A program made the position numbers and the translations under genes. 64,000 nt of DNA from Bubalus kerabau (lineage: Eukaryota; Chordata; Mammalia; Artiodactyla; Bovidae). This document shows positions 46,729-57,887 of this stretch, one piece after another. The stretch spans positions 108,314,001 to 108,378,000 of the forward strand of contig NC_073624.1 in assembly GCF_029407905.1 (NCBI RefSeq), written 5' to 3'. Below the pieces are notes generated by a model, which worked only from the letters and a program-made list of their open reading frames with translations, made no database searches and was not told where the DNA came from. Each line of letters starts with the position of its first letter. The first letter of the stretch is position 1.

Positions 46729-46984
46729 TAGCAGTTCTTATTTGTAGAATTTTTGATTATGGCCTATCTGACCAGTGTGAGGTGATACCTCACTGTAGTT
46801 CTGAATTGCATTTCTCCAGTTATTTATGATGTTAAGCATACATTTCGGTATGTGAGAATGCTTTGTAAGCTACTTGAAAAAAGTGAAAAATGATGTGCTC
46901 ATGGCATGATTACACCTGTGTAGATTATCTCTTCTGCTCTCACAAGGAGAAAGGACATGAATAGCTTCCCTTTACAATATTTAT

Positions 46985-47150
46985 CCAATATCATCTATAT
47001 GCAAGGCATGTTCAAAGAATTTTATATGTATTAATTTAAAGAAAATTAGTTCATCTTCATTTTACAGAGAAGTGAACTGTCTTTACACAGGAAGCGACAG
47101 ATCAAGTATTCAAACAGCCACTGGTTAAACTCCACACCATACCTGCTGAT
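46985..47150 (-). mobile_element. MIR SINE, diverged
   Basis: In antisense: 'atgcaaggcatgttcaaaga', 'tatgtattaatttaa', 'tcttcattttacagagaagt' and the weak 'caaacagccactggtta' part follow MIR order. Strongly diverged. Confidence 0.6.
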
Positions 47151-47484
47151 CCAGCACATCATGCTGCGTCTTCACAAATGCCCAATCCCAAAGTAGACTA
47201 ATATTCACCATCAGTAAAACTAGATATTCCTGATGGCATATCATCTATTGCAAGACTCTAAATTCTATGCACATCCATCAATTAGTTCTCAAATGCTTTT
47301 AATCCATTGACATTAGTTTTGTACTGGCTACACATGGACATCACAAGATGGTCAACACCGAAAACAGACTGATTATATTCTTTGCAGCCAAAGATGGAGA
47401 AGCTCTATACAGTCAGCAAAAACAAGACCAGGAGCTGACTGTGGCTCAGATCATGAACTCCTTATTGCCAAATTCAGACTGAAA

Positions 47485-47988
47485 TTGAAGAAAGTAGGGA
47501 AAACCACTAGACCATTCAGGTATGACCTAAATCAAATCCCTTATGATTATACAATGGGAGTGAGAAATAGATTTAAGGGACTAGATCTGATAGATAGAGT
47601 GCCTGATGAACTATGGACAGAGGTTCGTGACATTGTACAGGAGACAGGGATCAAGACCATCCCAATGGAAAAGAAATGCAAAAAAGCAAAATGGCTGTCT
47701 GGGGAGGTCTTACAAATAGCTGTGAAAAGAAGAGAAGTGAAAAGTGAAGGAGAAAATGAAAGATGTAAGCATCTGAATGCAGAGTTCCAAAGAATAGCAA
47801 GAAGAGATAAGAAAGCCTTCTTTAGCGATCAATGCAAAGAAATAGAGGAAAACAACAGAATGGGAAAGACCAGAGATCTCTTCAAGAAAAGTAGACATAC
47901 CAAGGGAACATTTCATGCAAAGATGGGCTCAAAAAAGGACAGAAATGGTATGGACCTAACAGAAGCAGAAGATATTAAGAAGAGGTGA
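47485..47988 (+). pseudogene. BovB ORF2 linker region
   Basis: A 167-residue frame from the end of EN (MKKVGKTTRPFRYDLNQIPY) through the charged linker with NRMGKTRDLFKK to DLTEAEDIKKR at the approach to RT. It is homologous to 32345-32806 and in a better state: one frame covers the full linker. It stops where an in-frame stop follows the KKR block. Confidence 0.9.
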
Positions 47989-48109
47989 AAGAATACACAG
48001 AACTGTACAAAAAACAGCTTCACGACCAAGATAATCACGATGGTGTAATCACTAACCTAGAGCCAGACATCCTGGAATGTGAGTCAAGTGGGCCTTAGAA
48101 AGCATCACT

Positions 48110-48334
48110 ATGAACAAAGCTAGTGGAGGTGATGGAATTCCAGTTGAGCTATTTCAAATCCTGAAAGATGATGCTGTGAAAGTGCTGCACTCCATATGCC
48201 AGCAAATTTGGAAAACTCTGCAGTGGCCACAGACTGAAAAAGGTCAGTTTTCAATTCAATCCCAAGGAAAGGCAATGCCAAAGAATGTTCAAACTACTGC
48301 ACAATTGCACTCATCTCACACACTAGTAAAGTAA
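48110..48334 (+). pseudogene. BovB RT N-terminal piece
   Basis: A 74-residue frame with NKASGGDGIPVELF and the VKVLHSICQQIWK block. It leaves the RT frame after about residue 45 because of a deletion near the 'cagactgaaaaagg' site, so it is a frameshifted remnant. Confidence 0.88.
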
Positions 48335-48368
48335 TGCTTAAAATTCTCCAACCAGGCTTCAGCAATAC

Positions 48369-48974
48369 GTGAACCGTGAACTTCCAGATGTTCAAGCTGG
48401 TTTTAGAAAAGGCAGAGGAACCAGAGATCAAATTGCCAACATCTGCTGGAGCATCGAAAAAGCAAGAGAGTTCCAGGAAATCATCTATTTCTGCTTTATT
48501 GACTATGCCAAAGCCTTTGACTGTGTGGATTACAATAAACTGTGGAAAATACTGAAAAAGATGGGAATACCAAACCACCTGACCTGCCTCTTGAGAAACC
48601 TGGATGCAGGTCAGGAAGCAACAGTTAAAACTGGACATGGAACAACAGACTTGTTCCAAATAGGAAAAGGAGTATGTCAAAGCTGTATATTGTCACCCTG
48701 CTTATTTAACTTATATGCAGAGTACATCATGAGAAATGCTTGGCTGGAAGAAGCACAAGCTGGAATCAAGATTGCCGGGAGCATAAATATCAATAACCTC
48801 AGATATGCAGATGACACCACCCTTATGGAAGAAAGTGAAGAGGAACTAAAAAACCTTTTGATGAGAGTGAAAGAAGAGAGTGAAAAAGTTGGCTTAAAGC
48901 TCAACATTCAGAAAACGAAGATCATGGCATCTGGTTCCATCACTTCATGGGAAATAGATGGGGAAACAGTCTAA
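48369..48974 (+). pseudogene. BovB RT core with intact motifs A, B and C
   Basis: A 201-residue frame: GFRKGRGTRD (11-20), motif A FIDYAKAFD (43-51), motif B GKGVCQSCILSP (99-110) and motif C YADD (146-149), ending at a stop inside the DGETV block. The polymerase palm is complete by motif, but the protein is cut off at both ends. From residue 3 to about residue 158 it matches the antisense frame at 45261-45824 almost exactly, which reflects the near-identical DNA tract. Confidence 0.95.
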
Positions 48975-48977
48975 ACA

Positions 48978-49561
48978 GTGTCAGATTTTATTTTGGGGGG
49001 CTCCAAAATTACTGTAGATGGTGATTGCAGCCAAGAAATTAAAAGATGCTTACTCCTTGGAAGGAAAGTTATGACCAACCCAGATAGCATATTCAAAAGC
49101 AGAGACATTACTTTGCCAACAAAGGTCTGTCTAGTCAAGGCTATCATTTTTCCAGTGGTCATGTATGGATGTGAGAGTTGGATTGTGAAGAAAGCTGTGC
49201 CCATAGAATTGATGCTTTTGAACTATGGTGTTGGAGAAGACTCTTGAGAGTCCCTTGGACTGCAAAGAATTCCAACCAGTCCATTCTGAAGGAGATCAGC
49301 CCTGGGATTTCTTTGGAAGGAATGATGCTAAAGCTGAAACTCCAGTACTTTGGCCATCTCATGTCAAGAGTTGACTCATTGGAAAAGACTCTGATGCTGG
49401 GAAGCATTGGGGACAGGAGGAGAAGGGGACAACAGAGGATGAGATGGCTGGATGGCATCACCGACTCGATGGTTGTGAGTCTGAGTCAACTCCGGGTGCT
49501 GGTGATGGACAGGGAGGCCTGGCATGCTGCGATTCATGAGGTCGCAAAGAGTTGGAAATGA
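48978..49561 (+). pseudogene. BovB ORF2 C-terminal domain in two frames
   Basis: Two overlapping frames (48978-49247 and 49178-49561) carry the C-terminal domain: GGSKITVDGDCSQEIKR and KRCLLLGRKVMTN in the first, ELWCWRRLLRVPWTA, YFGHLMSRVDSLEKT and RRRRGQQRMRW in the second. A frameshift near 49190-49205 separates them. Confidence 0.9.
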
Positions 49562-51288
49562 CTGAGAGACCGAACTGAACTGAATGATCTTGAGTATAAT
49601 GCAGAGGTTTGTAACTGAATGTTAATTGGTGTTTTCACTTTTAAATTGTCAATTATATTGATAATATTTGCCTCTGAGTGTATGGAGGATGATAGACCTG
49701 AATACATGTTATTAGGCAATTTATTTTTTTCAGTTTTCAATTTTCATTTTTTAACAGACTTAGTAGCATTTAGAAGTTTCAAGTTAACCAAATTAAACAG
49801 AAAGTTCATAGAATCCCCACTGGCCTTCTGTCTCACTCATGCCCAGTCTCCCCAGCTGTCATCCTTGACACATAAAAGTACATTTTGTAAAATCAATAAA
49901 CCTACACAAATAATGGCATATCATTATTATCCATGGTCCACAGTTTACCTTCGGGTTCATTCTTGATGATGTAAATTCAGTTAGTTCGGCAAACATATAA
50001 TGATATGTAGTCATCATTATATTATCACACAAGCCGTTTCCACTGACCTAAAAAGCCTCTAGGGTCTATTGATTCATTCTTTCTTCTGCCATCCTCTTGC
50101 AATCACTGATCTATTTACTGTCTCCACAGTTTTCCCTTTTCCAGAATGTCATGTAGCTGGAATCACACAGTATGTAACCTTTTCAGGTTGGCTTCATTCA
50201 CTTACTTCACTGTCTTTTCATGATTTATAGCACTTTTAATTTTAGTGCTGAATAATATTACATTGTCTATATGTACTACAGTTTATTTATCCATTCACCT
50301 ACTAAAGAATATCGGGATTGTTGCCAACCTTTGGCAGTTACAAATAAGGCTACTATAACATCCACGTGCAGGTTTTTGTGTGGACATAAGGCCTCATATC
50401 ACTTGGGAGCACAATTACTGGATCATATCATAAGAGCATGTGTAGTTTCTAGGAAACTGTCACTCTGATTTCCAATGTAGTTGTATTATTTTGCATTTCT
50501 ACCAGCAATGAATTAGAGTTCCTATTGCCCTACACCCTCACCAGCATTTAATATCATCAATATTTTAGATTTTAGCTATTCTAATAGTTATATAATACCA
50601 TATTTTCATATGTCTATTTTCTATAAGTATATATTCTTTTGTAAGGTCTCTATTTTAGATCTTTGACCATGTTTGAATTATTTTTTTTACTGGTGACTTT
50701 TAGGCTTTCTTTGTATACTATATTTTGGAATATAATATTTACTATGTACATCTTTTGCAAATAATTTTTTTTCAATTTGTGGTTAATCCTCTCATTTTCT
50801 TGACAGTATCTTTCATAGAGCAGAAGTTTTAAATGATGTCCAGAATACCAATTATTTCCTTCAAGTATCATGTCTTTAGTGTATGTTTAATCATTGCCAA
50901 ACATAAAACCACCTAGATTTTTTTATACCTCCTAGAAGTTGTACAGCTTTGTGCTTTACATTTAGATTTATGAACCTTTTTGAAAATATCTGTGAAGGAT
51001 ATAATGCACATGTCTATATATATATTATATATATAATATATGTAAGATATATTTATACGTCTTATATGCATTAAATATCTACATAAAATCTATATTTTGC
51101 ATTTCAATGTCAATTTTTTCCAGCATTCTTTGAAAGACTATTTTCAGTCCTTTGTCAAAGATCAGTTAACTGTTCTGTGCTCTATTCTGGGTTCCCTTGT
51201 TATACCTGCCTATTCTTTTCCAATACCACACATTCATGATTACTGTATCTTTGTAGTAAGTCTTAAATACAAGTATTGTCAGTCTTCC

Positions 51289-51449
51289 TCTGCCTTTTCT
51301 AAAGCCAGCTCGAACATTTGGAAGTTCTCAGTTCACATACTGTTGAAGCCTTGCTTGGAGAATTTTGAGCATTACTTTGCCAGTGTGTGAGATGAGTGCA
51401 ATTGTGCAGTAGTTTGAACATCTTTGGCATTGCCTTTCTTTGGGAATGT
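51289..51449 (-). mobile_element. Internal BovB fragment without 3' end
   Basis: Antisense BovB RT N-terminal region ('ctctgccttttctaaagcca' to 'gcctttctttggga'). BovB copies normally end at the 3' terminus, which is absent here, so this piece arose by deletion, an inversion product or DNA repair rather than simple target-primed insertion. It interrupts the old L1. Confidence 0.88.
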
Positions 51450-51455
51450 TATAGG

Positions 51456-51543
51456 TTCAACTTTGTAACAGGTTAATTTCTCCAAAAAGTAGAATCTGAG
51501 ACTGAGATTTGCATGTAGAAATTATACTGGGGAATGCTCTTAA
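51456..51543 (+). repeat. Unnamed repeat, copy A
   Basis: 'ggttcaactttgtaacaggt' through 'gaactgtaactctg' matches 54770-54872 in the same orientation with scattered differences (about 85% by eye). It lies beside a BovB fragment, as does copy B. Family not recognised. Confidence 0.75.
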
Positions 51544-52036
51544 GAACTGTAACTCTGAATGTTACTATGCTTATGCCTAAGTATTTCACATTGTGGTGCT
51601 AATATAAATGTTATTGTCTTCTGATTTTTAAATTTCAATGTTCCATGCTGGTAATAAAGGAAAGAGATTGACATCTACATATTAAACTTGTATTTTGTGA
51701 TTCTGCTATAATTGCTTATTGCATATGGTGATTTGGTGATTTATTGTATGTCAGAATGAAGTTTAAAGACAATAAAAATAGAACTATCCTGTGTACAAGC
51801 AAGTCAATACAAACAACCAAGAGAAGAATGACTGCATATAGGTGCATCCGTCCCACTATCCAACAAAATATCTTCTGTAGTATCCCCTGGTTCCTGATAC
51901 TGAGTATTCTTCCACAGTTGTATCCCTCTAGCTTCTTTATGTTATCTTGGACTGTGCCATCTCTGAGTGAGAAAAATATGAATGACCTGGTAAAGCATAA
52001 ACAGATCTCCTAATTGGAACTTATTATTTCAACTCT

Positions 52037-52264
52037 GAGCTCCCCTCGTGTCTCAGCAGTAAAGCAATCTGTCTGCTATGCAGAAGGTGACGGAGATGTG
52101 GGTTTGATCCCTGGATCAGGAAGACCCCCTCCAGGAGGGCATGACAACCCACTCCAGTAATCTTGCCTGGAGAATTCCATGGACAGAGGAGCCTGGCGGG
52201 CTACAGTCCATAGGATTGCAAAGAGTCAGGCGTGACAAGTGACTGAGCATGTGCACACACACAC
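52037..52264 (+). mobile_element. Bov-tA SINE with 11-bp TSD
   Basis: A full sense Bov-tA: tRNA-like head ('gtgtctcagcagtaaagcaa', B-box-like 'gggtttgatccctgg'), body, and a (CA)n-type end. Exact ATTTCAACTCT at 52026-52036 and 52265-52275. Confidence 0.96.
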
Positions 52265-52499
52265 ATTTCAACTCTAGCAATAGTGGTAACTCAGCCAAGT
52301 AGAAAATGGTCAGATGTTTACTGCTGCTCGTGACTGCTATTATAGACAGCTATAGATTACTACCCCCTGACCTTTGTTCCCATATATTTGGGGAAAAAAT
52401 TGTAGTCTATGACTTTCATGTTTTCCTTTTGTCAGTTTGTATAACATTCTGGCAAGTACCGCCACTAATCAGTGGGGATGGCAGCTTACTGAAAAGTGG

Positions 52500-52796
52500 A
52501 AGTGAAAGTCACTCAGTGATGTCTGACTCTTTGTGACCCCATGGACAATGCAGTCCATGAAATTCTCCAGGCCAAAATACTGGAGTGGGCAGCCTTTTCC
52601 TTCTCCAGGGGATCTTCCCAACCCAGGGACCAAACCCAGGTCTCCTGCATGGCAGGCGGATTCTTTACCAGCTGAGCCACAAAGGAAGCCCCAAAATACT
52701 GGAGTGGGTGGAAGGGTATCTTCCTGACCCAGGAAACGACTGGAGTCTCCTGCATTGCAGACAGATTCTTTACCAACTGAGCTATCAGGGAAGCCA
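52500..52796 (-). mobile_element. Bov-tA SINE with tandem-duplicated head
   Basis: An antisense Bov-tA (52500-52692) ending 'gctgagccacaaaggaagcc' is followed directly by a second ~104-bp unit (52693-52796) that repeats the junction and tRNA-like head ('aaatactggagtgggtggaa', 'gagctatcagggaagcc'). The second unit lacks the rest of the body, so the element has two heads and one body. Confidence 0.9.
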
Positions 52797-53111
52797 GCAG
52801 CCTTCTATCCAAGCCTACTAATCGACACATTGATGTTGCTAAGCCAGTTATATAGGGATAAATTTCTCACTATGACAGGAGTATAGGCACTTGCAATAGC
52901 CACTTGTTTCCTATCAAATCTGCAGTATAAACTGTGTTATTTACTTAAGATTCTATAACCAAGTTTACATCCCAATTTTGGCTTAACTAAGTAATTTTCC
53001 ACCTTATTTTATACTTGGCTTTCCAGCCACTGATGAGGAAAAGTCATACAACCATGGAAAATTGTTTATAGGATGAATCAAAGCCTTGAAAATATACAGA
53101 CTTATAATATG
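52797..53111. other. Unassigned sequence
   Basis: No recognised repeat or gene. Confidence 0.5.
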
Positions 53112-53127
53112 CCAAAGCCTTTGATGT

Positions 53128-53718
53128 GTGGATCACAATAAACTGTGGAAAATTCTTAAAGAGATAGAAATACCAGACCACCTGACCTGGCTCTTGAGAA
53201 ATCTGTATGCGGGTCAGGAAACAACAGGTAGAACTGGAGATGGAACAACAGGCTGGTTGCAAATAGGAAAAGGAGTACGTCAAGGCTGTATATTGTCACC
53301 CTGCTTATTTAACTTATATGCAGAGTACATCATGAGAAAGGCTGGGCTGGAAGAAGCACAAGCTGGAATCAAGATTGCCGGGAGAAATATCAATAAGCAC
53401 AGATATGCAGATGGCACTACCCTTGTGGCAGAAAGGGAAGAAGAACTAAAAAGTTTCTTGATGAAAGTGAAAGAGGAGAGTGAAAAAGTTGGCTTAAAGC
53501 TCAACATTCAGAAAACCAAGATCATGGCATCTGGTCCCATCACTTCATGGCAAATAGATGGGAAAACAGTGGAAACAGTGTCAGACTTTATTTTGGGGGT
53601 CTCCAACATCACTGCAGATGGTGATTGCAGCCATGAAATTAAAAGACGCTTACTCCTTGGAAGGAAAGTTATGACCATCCTAGACAGCATATTAAAAAGC
53701 AGAGACATCAGCAGATGA
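53128..53718 (+). pseudogene. BovB RT/C-terminal remnant, motif C YADG
   Basis: A 196-residue frame from MDHNKLWKILKE through motif B GKGVRQGCILSP and motif C read as YADG (second catalytic Asp lost), then KLNIQKTKIMASGPITSWQI. It ends inside the inserted L1, so the C-terminus is cut off. The catalytic loss is independent of the L1 insertion. Confidence 0.92.
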
Positions 53719-54250
53719 ATGGATAAGAAAGCTGTGGTACATATACACAATGGAGTATTATTCAGCCATTAAAAAGAATACATTTGAATCAGTTCTAATG
53801 AGGTGGATGAAACTGGAGCCGATTATACAGAGTGAAGTAAGCCAGAAAGAAAAACACCAATACAGTATACTAACGCATATATATGGAATTTAGAAAGATG
53901 GTAACAATAACCCTGTGTACGAGACAGCAAAAGAGACACTGATGTATAGAACAGTCTTATGGACTCTGTGGGAGAGGGAGAGGATGGGAAGATTTGGGAG
54001 AATGGCATTGAAACATGTAAAATATCATGTATGAAATGAGTTGCCAGTCCAGGTTCGATGCACGATACTGGATGCTTGGGGCTGGTGCACTGGGACGCCC
54101 CAGAGAGATGGAATGGGGAGGGGGGAGGGAGGAGGGTTCGGGATGGGGAACACATGTGTACCTGTGGCGGATTCATTTTGATATTTGGCAAATCTAATAC
54201 AGTTATGTAAAGTTTAAAAATAAAATAAAATTAAAAAAAAAATAAAAAAA
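53709..54250 (+). mobile_element. L1-BT LINE 3' end nested in BovB, 16-bp TSD
   Basis: A sense L1-BT end of ORF2 and 3' UTR from 'gcagatgaatggataagaaa' to an A-rich tail. An exact 16-bp duplication TAAAAAGCAGAGACAT (53693-53708 and 54251-54266) comes from the host BovB. This fixes the order BovB first, L1 second. Confidence 0.98.
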
Positions 54251-54769
54251 TAAAAAGCAGAGACATTGCTTTGTCATCAAAGGTCCATCTAGTCAAGGCT
54301 ATGGTTTTTCCAGTGGTCATGTATGGATGTGACAGTTGGACTATAAAGAAGGCTGACACAGAAGAATAGATGCTTTTGAACTGTGGTGTTGGAGAAGATT
54401 CTTGAGAGTCCCTTGAACTGCAAGGAGATCCAACCAGTCCGTCCTAAAGGAGATCAGTCCTGGGTGTTCATTGGAAGGACTCATTTTGAAGCTGAAACTG
54501 CAAATATTTGGCCACCTGATGCAAAGAGCTGACTGATTGGAAAAGTCCCTGATGCTGGGAAAGATTGAGGGCAGGAGGAGAAGGGGAAAACAGAGGATGA
54601 AATGGTTGGATGGCATCACCGACTCAATGGACATGGGTTTGGGTGGACGCCGGGAGCTGGTGATGGACAGGGAGGCCTGGCGTACTGCGGTTCATGGGGT
54701 CACAAAGAGTCGGACATGACTGAGCAACTGAACTGAACTGAACTAATATGACAATTCTTAACTCTGAGA

Positions 54770-54872
54770 TTCAACTTTGTACCAGGTTAATTTCTCCAGA
54801 AAGTAGATTCTGAGGCTGAGATTTGCATGCAAAACTTATCCTGGGGAATGCGCTTAAGGACTCTAACTCTGC
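54770..54872 (+). repeat. Unnamed repeat, copy B
   Basis: 'attcaactttgtaccaggtt' through 'aaggactctaactctgc' is the partner of 51456-51543. It continues a little further ('agggttgcagc'). Confidence 0.75.
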
Positions 54873-55034
54873 AGGGTTGCAGCACTGCAATTGTGACGGC
54901 TCTTCACGGTTGAGGGCTGCAAACAGAACATGAGGTCTTCATGTTTTCATATATATATCATTTTTTCCTCTGTAATTCCCTAATGAGAATGTTCCATTCT
55001 TCTTATAACTTCCTAAAACTCAGCTGTACAAGGA

Positions 55035-55215
55035 CAATATGAGGCACTGGGGTCAGATAATAATCCCGACTCGACCACTTACTAGACATACTACTTTATG
55101 TCTTTTGGACTGAATTTTGTCGTCTGTAAAATTAAAAGATGTAAATAACGATTCTACAGAATCTAAAATGCCCTGAATGTGCTTAAACAATCACAGATGA
55201 AATGAAATGATGGCT
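55035..55215 (+). mobile_element. MIR SINE
   Basis: Sense MIR core: 'ggggtcagataataatcccg', 'gaccacttactagacatact', 'gaattttgtcgtctgtaaaa', in MIR order and diverged. Confidence 0.75.
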
Positions 55216-56750
55216 ATAACTCTCAATAATATAGCATTTGGGTGGAGAAAAAGAAATAGTTACATAAATGAAATAATATTTATGGTATGGAATGGATTTA
55301 TTTCAATTTATTGTGAAAGTTCCTCTATCTTGGTTCATGCTTGAAACATTCCCTAAAGAAAAGTATTTGAAACAGATCTGTTTCTAAAAGTCTATTTTCT
55401 ATATTTTGCTTACAAAAATATTGATTACAAAGCTAATGCAAAAGATAAGGCTTATTTTCCTAATTTCCTCTATAAACCACATCCAAAATTTCTGTCATGT
55501 GAGCATATAAAACTACAACACAAACACCTCAAGAATTTCAAGTTTTCCTAGTATTGAAAGTTTAGATTTTTCTCATTAAAAATTAATACTGTGCTACTTC
55601 ATCACCTCTGAAAAACAGAGCTATGGATTCTTATTCACAAGTGAAGAGACTCTCTCCAGCCATTATAATTGTATTAACTTCTATGTCTACTCTAGTAATT
55701 TATGATTACTTTAAACTCAAAATATATCCTTGTAAATGTGATGCTATGCTCAAAAGTAATTGAAACAAGAGATTACATGCTTTTGCATATTCTTCATAAA
55801 GACATTCATATAACATGTTACTCTAGTTACTACACAAAATGTTTTATTTTCATTACTACTATCATCATTAATACCAATCTCATCACTAGGCAATACATTA
55901 TGAATGTATTGACGACTAGGACCTTAAAACATCTTTTTAAGTATTTATTTTTAGACACTGACATAGCATCTAGCACAGAACAAGTCTAAATTAATTTTTA
56001 TTAAAATAAATTTGCTTTTTTATCTGTTTTTGCATTTTTAAATTTACTTCTGATTTTTTCTCCTACTTTTTTCTGCTGACCATTTATTTTTCTTATAAAA
56101 AAGCTTTTATTTATTTTACTTAAAATTTTATTTTTCTTGTATTAGTCTGTCATCTCCTCAAAAATAGGACACCATGGGTCTGTAAACACAGGTTTTAAAA
56201 CTCTTTCCAGCTTCTCTTGTGTTCTAGGTGTGACTTAGTAAGCTATAATTGCCTTAATCCATTATCTTTCTTCTGTGCTCATTCTTGTTATTGATTTGCC
56301 TTTGGTTTTCTTTTCTTTTTCAAGGTAGTCTTTTATAATTACCTGACAGCAAGGTTCAGTACATAACATAGAGAAATTCGTTTAATACCCAGATAATGGT
56401 AATCTTAATGATGATTATAAAAAAGAAGAAAAACAGCTTTTATTATAGAAAACATTAGGAAGTATGAAATAGAAGTAAGCCTATCTTCAGTGAGATATTA
56501 CTTTATACAAATATAACCTAATGTATTAAAAAGCAAAATTCACTATCTCCTGCTCAAATGTGTGCTGATTATACTGTCTAATCTTCCTGGTGACTCTCCC
56601 AGGTCACAGATTAGTTTCTTAAAATGATTTGTAAATTGTGGAATTCAACAGGAATTTACAAAAAGAATGCATTTTTATTTTAGCAGTGAATGCTTATTCG
56701 AACCAGGTACTCAGTGAAGCAATAGCACATCAGAAAAGAATTAAAATGGC
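55216..56750. other. Unassigned AT-rich sequence
   Basis: About 1.5 kb with no recognised repeat or gene. The 55702-55989 frame (95 codons) has no domain. Confidence 0.55.
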
Positions 56751-56838
56751 AACACATGTATACCTGTGGCGGATTCATTTTGATATTTGGCAAAACTAAT
56801 ACAATTATGTAAAGTTTAAAAATAAAATAAAATAAAAT
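56751..56838 (+). mobile_element. L1-BT 3' terminus, about 88 bp
   Basis: Sense L1-BT end, 'acacatgtatacctgtggcg' to 'aaaataaaataaaataaaat'. An extreme 5' truncation with no firm TSD. Confidence 0.92.
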
Positions 56839-57123
56839 GTCTATGAAGTGTGAAGGGGTAATAGAAACAAAGGTTGCCTGTAGCATAATGTACAGCACTA
56901 GGCAAAATTTGTGCTACTTGCACACACTTAGCATCTTAGTTTTTTGCGTGACTGTAAGACAACCCCATAGATGAGGTGGCTAATAAAACAATAGAAATTT
57001 ATTTTCACAGTTCTGGAGGCTGGGAAGTCCAAGGTCAAGATGCTGGCAGATCGAGTGTTTGGTGAGAGCCTCCTTCCTGGTTCACAGATTTCAATCTTTC
57101 TGTTGCGTCTTCACGTGAAGGAA

Positions 57124-57339
57124 GGGGCTTCCCTGGTGGCTCACATGGTAAAGAATCTTCCTGCAGTGCCAAAGACCTGGGTTCAATCCCGGGGTTGGGA
57201 GGATCCCCTGGAGGAAGGCATGGCAACCCACTCCAGTATTCTTGCCTCGACAATCCCATGGACCGAGGAGCCTGGCATGCTGCAGTCCATGGTGTTGAAG
57301 AGTTGGACGCAACTGAGTGACTAAGCATTCATGCATACA
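57124..57339 (+). mobile_element. Bov-tA SINE in the LTR
   Basis: A full sense Bov-tA ('ggcttccctggtggctcaca', B-box-like 'gggttcaatcccgg'). TSD TGAAGGAA at 57116-57123 and 57340-57347. Overlapping frames on both strands are SINE artefacts. Confidence 0.95.
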
Positions 57340-57401
57340 TGAAGGAAAAGCAAGAGAGCCTTGTGGGTTTTTTTTTTTTTAATAAGAAATTAATCCTGTT
57401 C

Positions 57402-57887
57402 ATTAATTAATACTGCCAACAAAGGTCTATCTAATCAAAGCTATGGTTTTTCCAGTAGTCATGTATGGACATGAGAGTTGAACTATAAAGAAAGCTGAGC
57501 ACTGAAGAATTATGCTTTTGAACTGTGGTGTTGGAGAAGACTCTTGAGAGTCCCTTGGATTGCAAGGAGATCCAGCCAGTCCAGCTTAAATGAAATCAGT
57601 CCTGAATATTCATTGGAAGGACTGATGCTGAAGCTGAAACTCCAATACTTTGGCCACCTAATGTGAAGAGCAGACTCATTGGAAAAGACCCTGATGCTGG
57701 GAAAGATTGAAGGCAAGAGGAGAAGGGGACGACAGAGGATAAGATGGTTGGATGGCATCACCAACTCAATGGACTTGAATTTGAGCAAGCTCCAGGAGTT
57801 CGTGATGGACAGGGAAGCCTGGCATGCTGCAGTCCACAGGGTCACAAAGAGTTGGACATGACTGAGTGACTGAACTGCACTGAACTG
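57402..57887 (+). mobile_element. BovB LINE 3' end in the LTR, with 10-bp TSD
   Basis: Sense BovB, last ~480 bp from 'tactgccaacaaaggtctat' to 'gaactgcactgaactg'. Exact AATCCTGTTC at 57392-57401 and 57888-57897. The frame 57679-57861 is its C-terminal tail (RRRGRQRIRW). Confidence 0.95.

Larger units (their letters stand above)
46130..46860 (-). mobile_element. L1M-type LINE, split by two Bov-A SINEs
   Basis: Antisense old L1: 'aacatttaggttgcttccat', 'gagtgaggttgctgagtcac', then after the first SINE 'gattcccactctaaacagt' and 'ctccacaccctgtctagcat', and after the second SINE 'gattatggcctatctgacca' and 'gaattgcatttctccag'. The order matches L1 ORF2/3' sequence with both SINEs removed. An (AT)n run lies near 46137-46150 at its left edge. 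Confidence 0.88.
47333..49585 (+). mobile_element. BovB LINE, 5'-truncated in the endonuclease domain
   Basis: Sense BovB from 'ctacacatggacatcacaag' in the EN domain to the 3' end near 49585. Decayed EN, linker, RT and C-terminal frames follow in order. Bases 48377-48845 match the inverted copy at 45312-45780 at 468 of 469 positions. Confidence 0.95.
49855..51745 (-). mobile_element. Long old L1M LINE, ORF2 part and 3' UTR, interrupted
   Basis: Antisense L1 followed over ~1.9 kb: 'ccatggtccacagtttacct', 'cagaatgtcatgtagctgga', 'gcaggtttttgtgtggacat', 'caccctcaccagcatttaat', 'gtatactatattttggaata', 'ctcattttcttgacagtatc', 'agaccaatcagt'-type RT blocks near 51170-51270, and after an interruption at 51289-51543 the RT part 'tatgcctaagtatttcac'. 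An (AT)n stretch lies at 51016-51045. It is a decayed eutherian L1 with no frame. Confidence 0.88.
53112..54743 (+). mobile_element. BovB LINE, 5'-truncated, split by L1-BT, with 7-bp TSD
   Basis: Sense BovB from just past motif A ('gccaaagcctttgatgtgtg') to the 'gaactgaactgaactg' end, interrupted by L1 at 53709-54250. TAATATG at 53105-53111 and 54744-54750 is a plausible TSD. Confidence 0.93.

Noticed and set aside
47485..49561. A previously undescribed multi-gene operon-like system
   Set aside because: The row of same-strand frames is one BovB ORF2 broken by frameshifts, as shown by ordered homology to the other copies.
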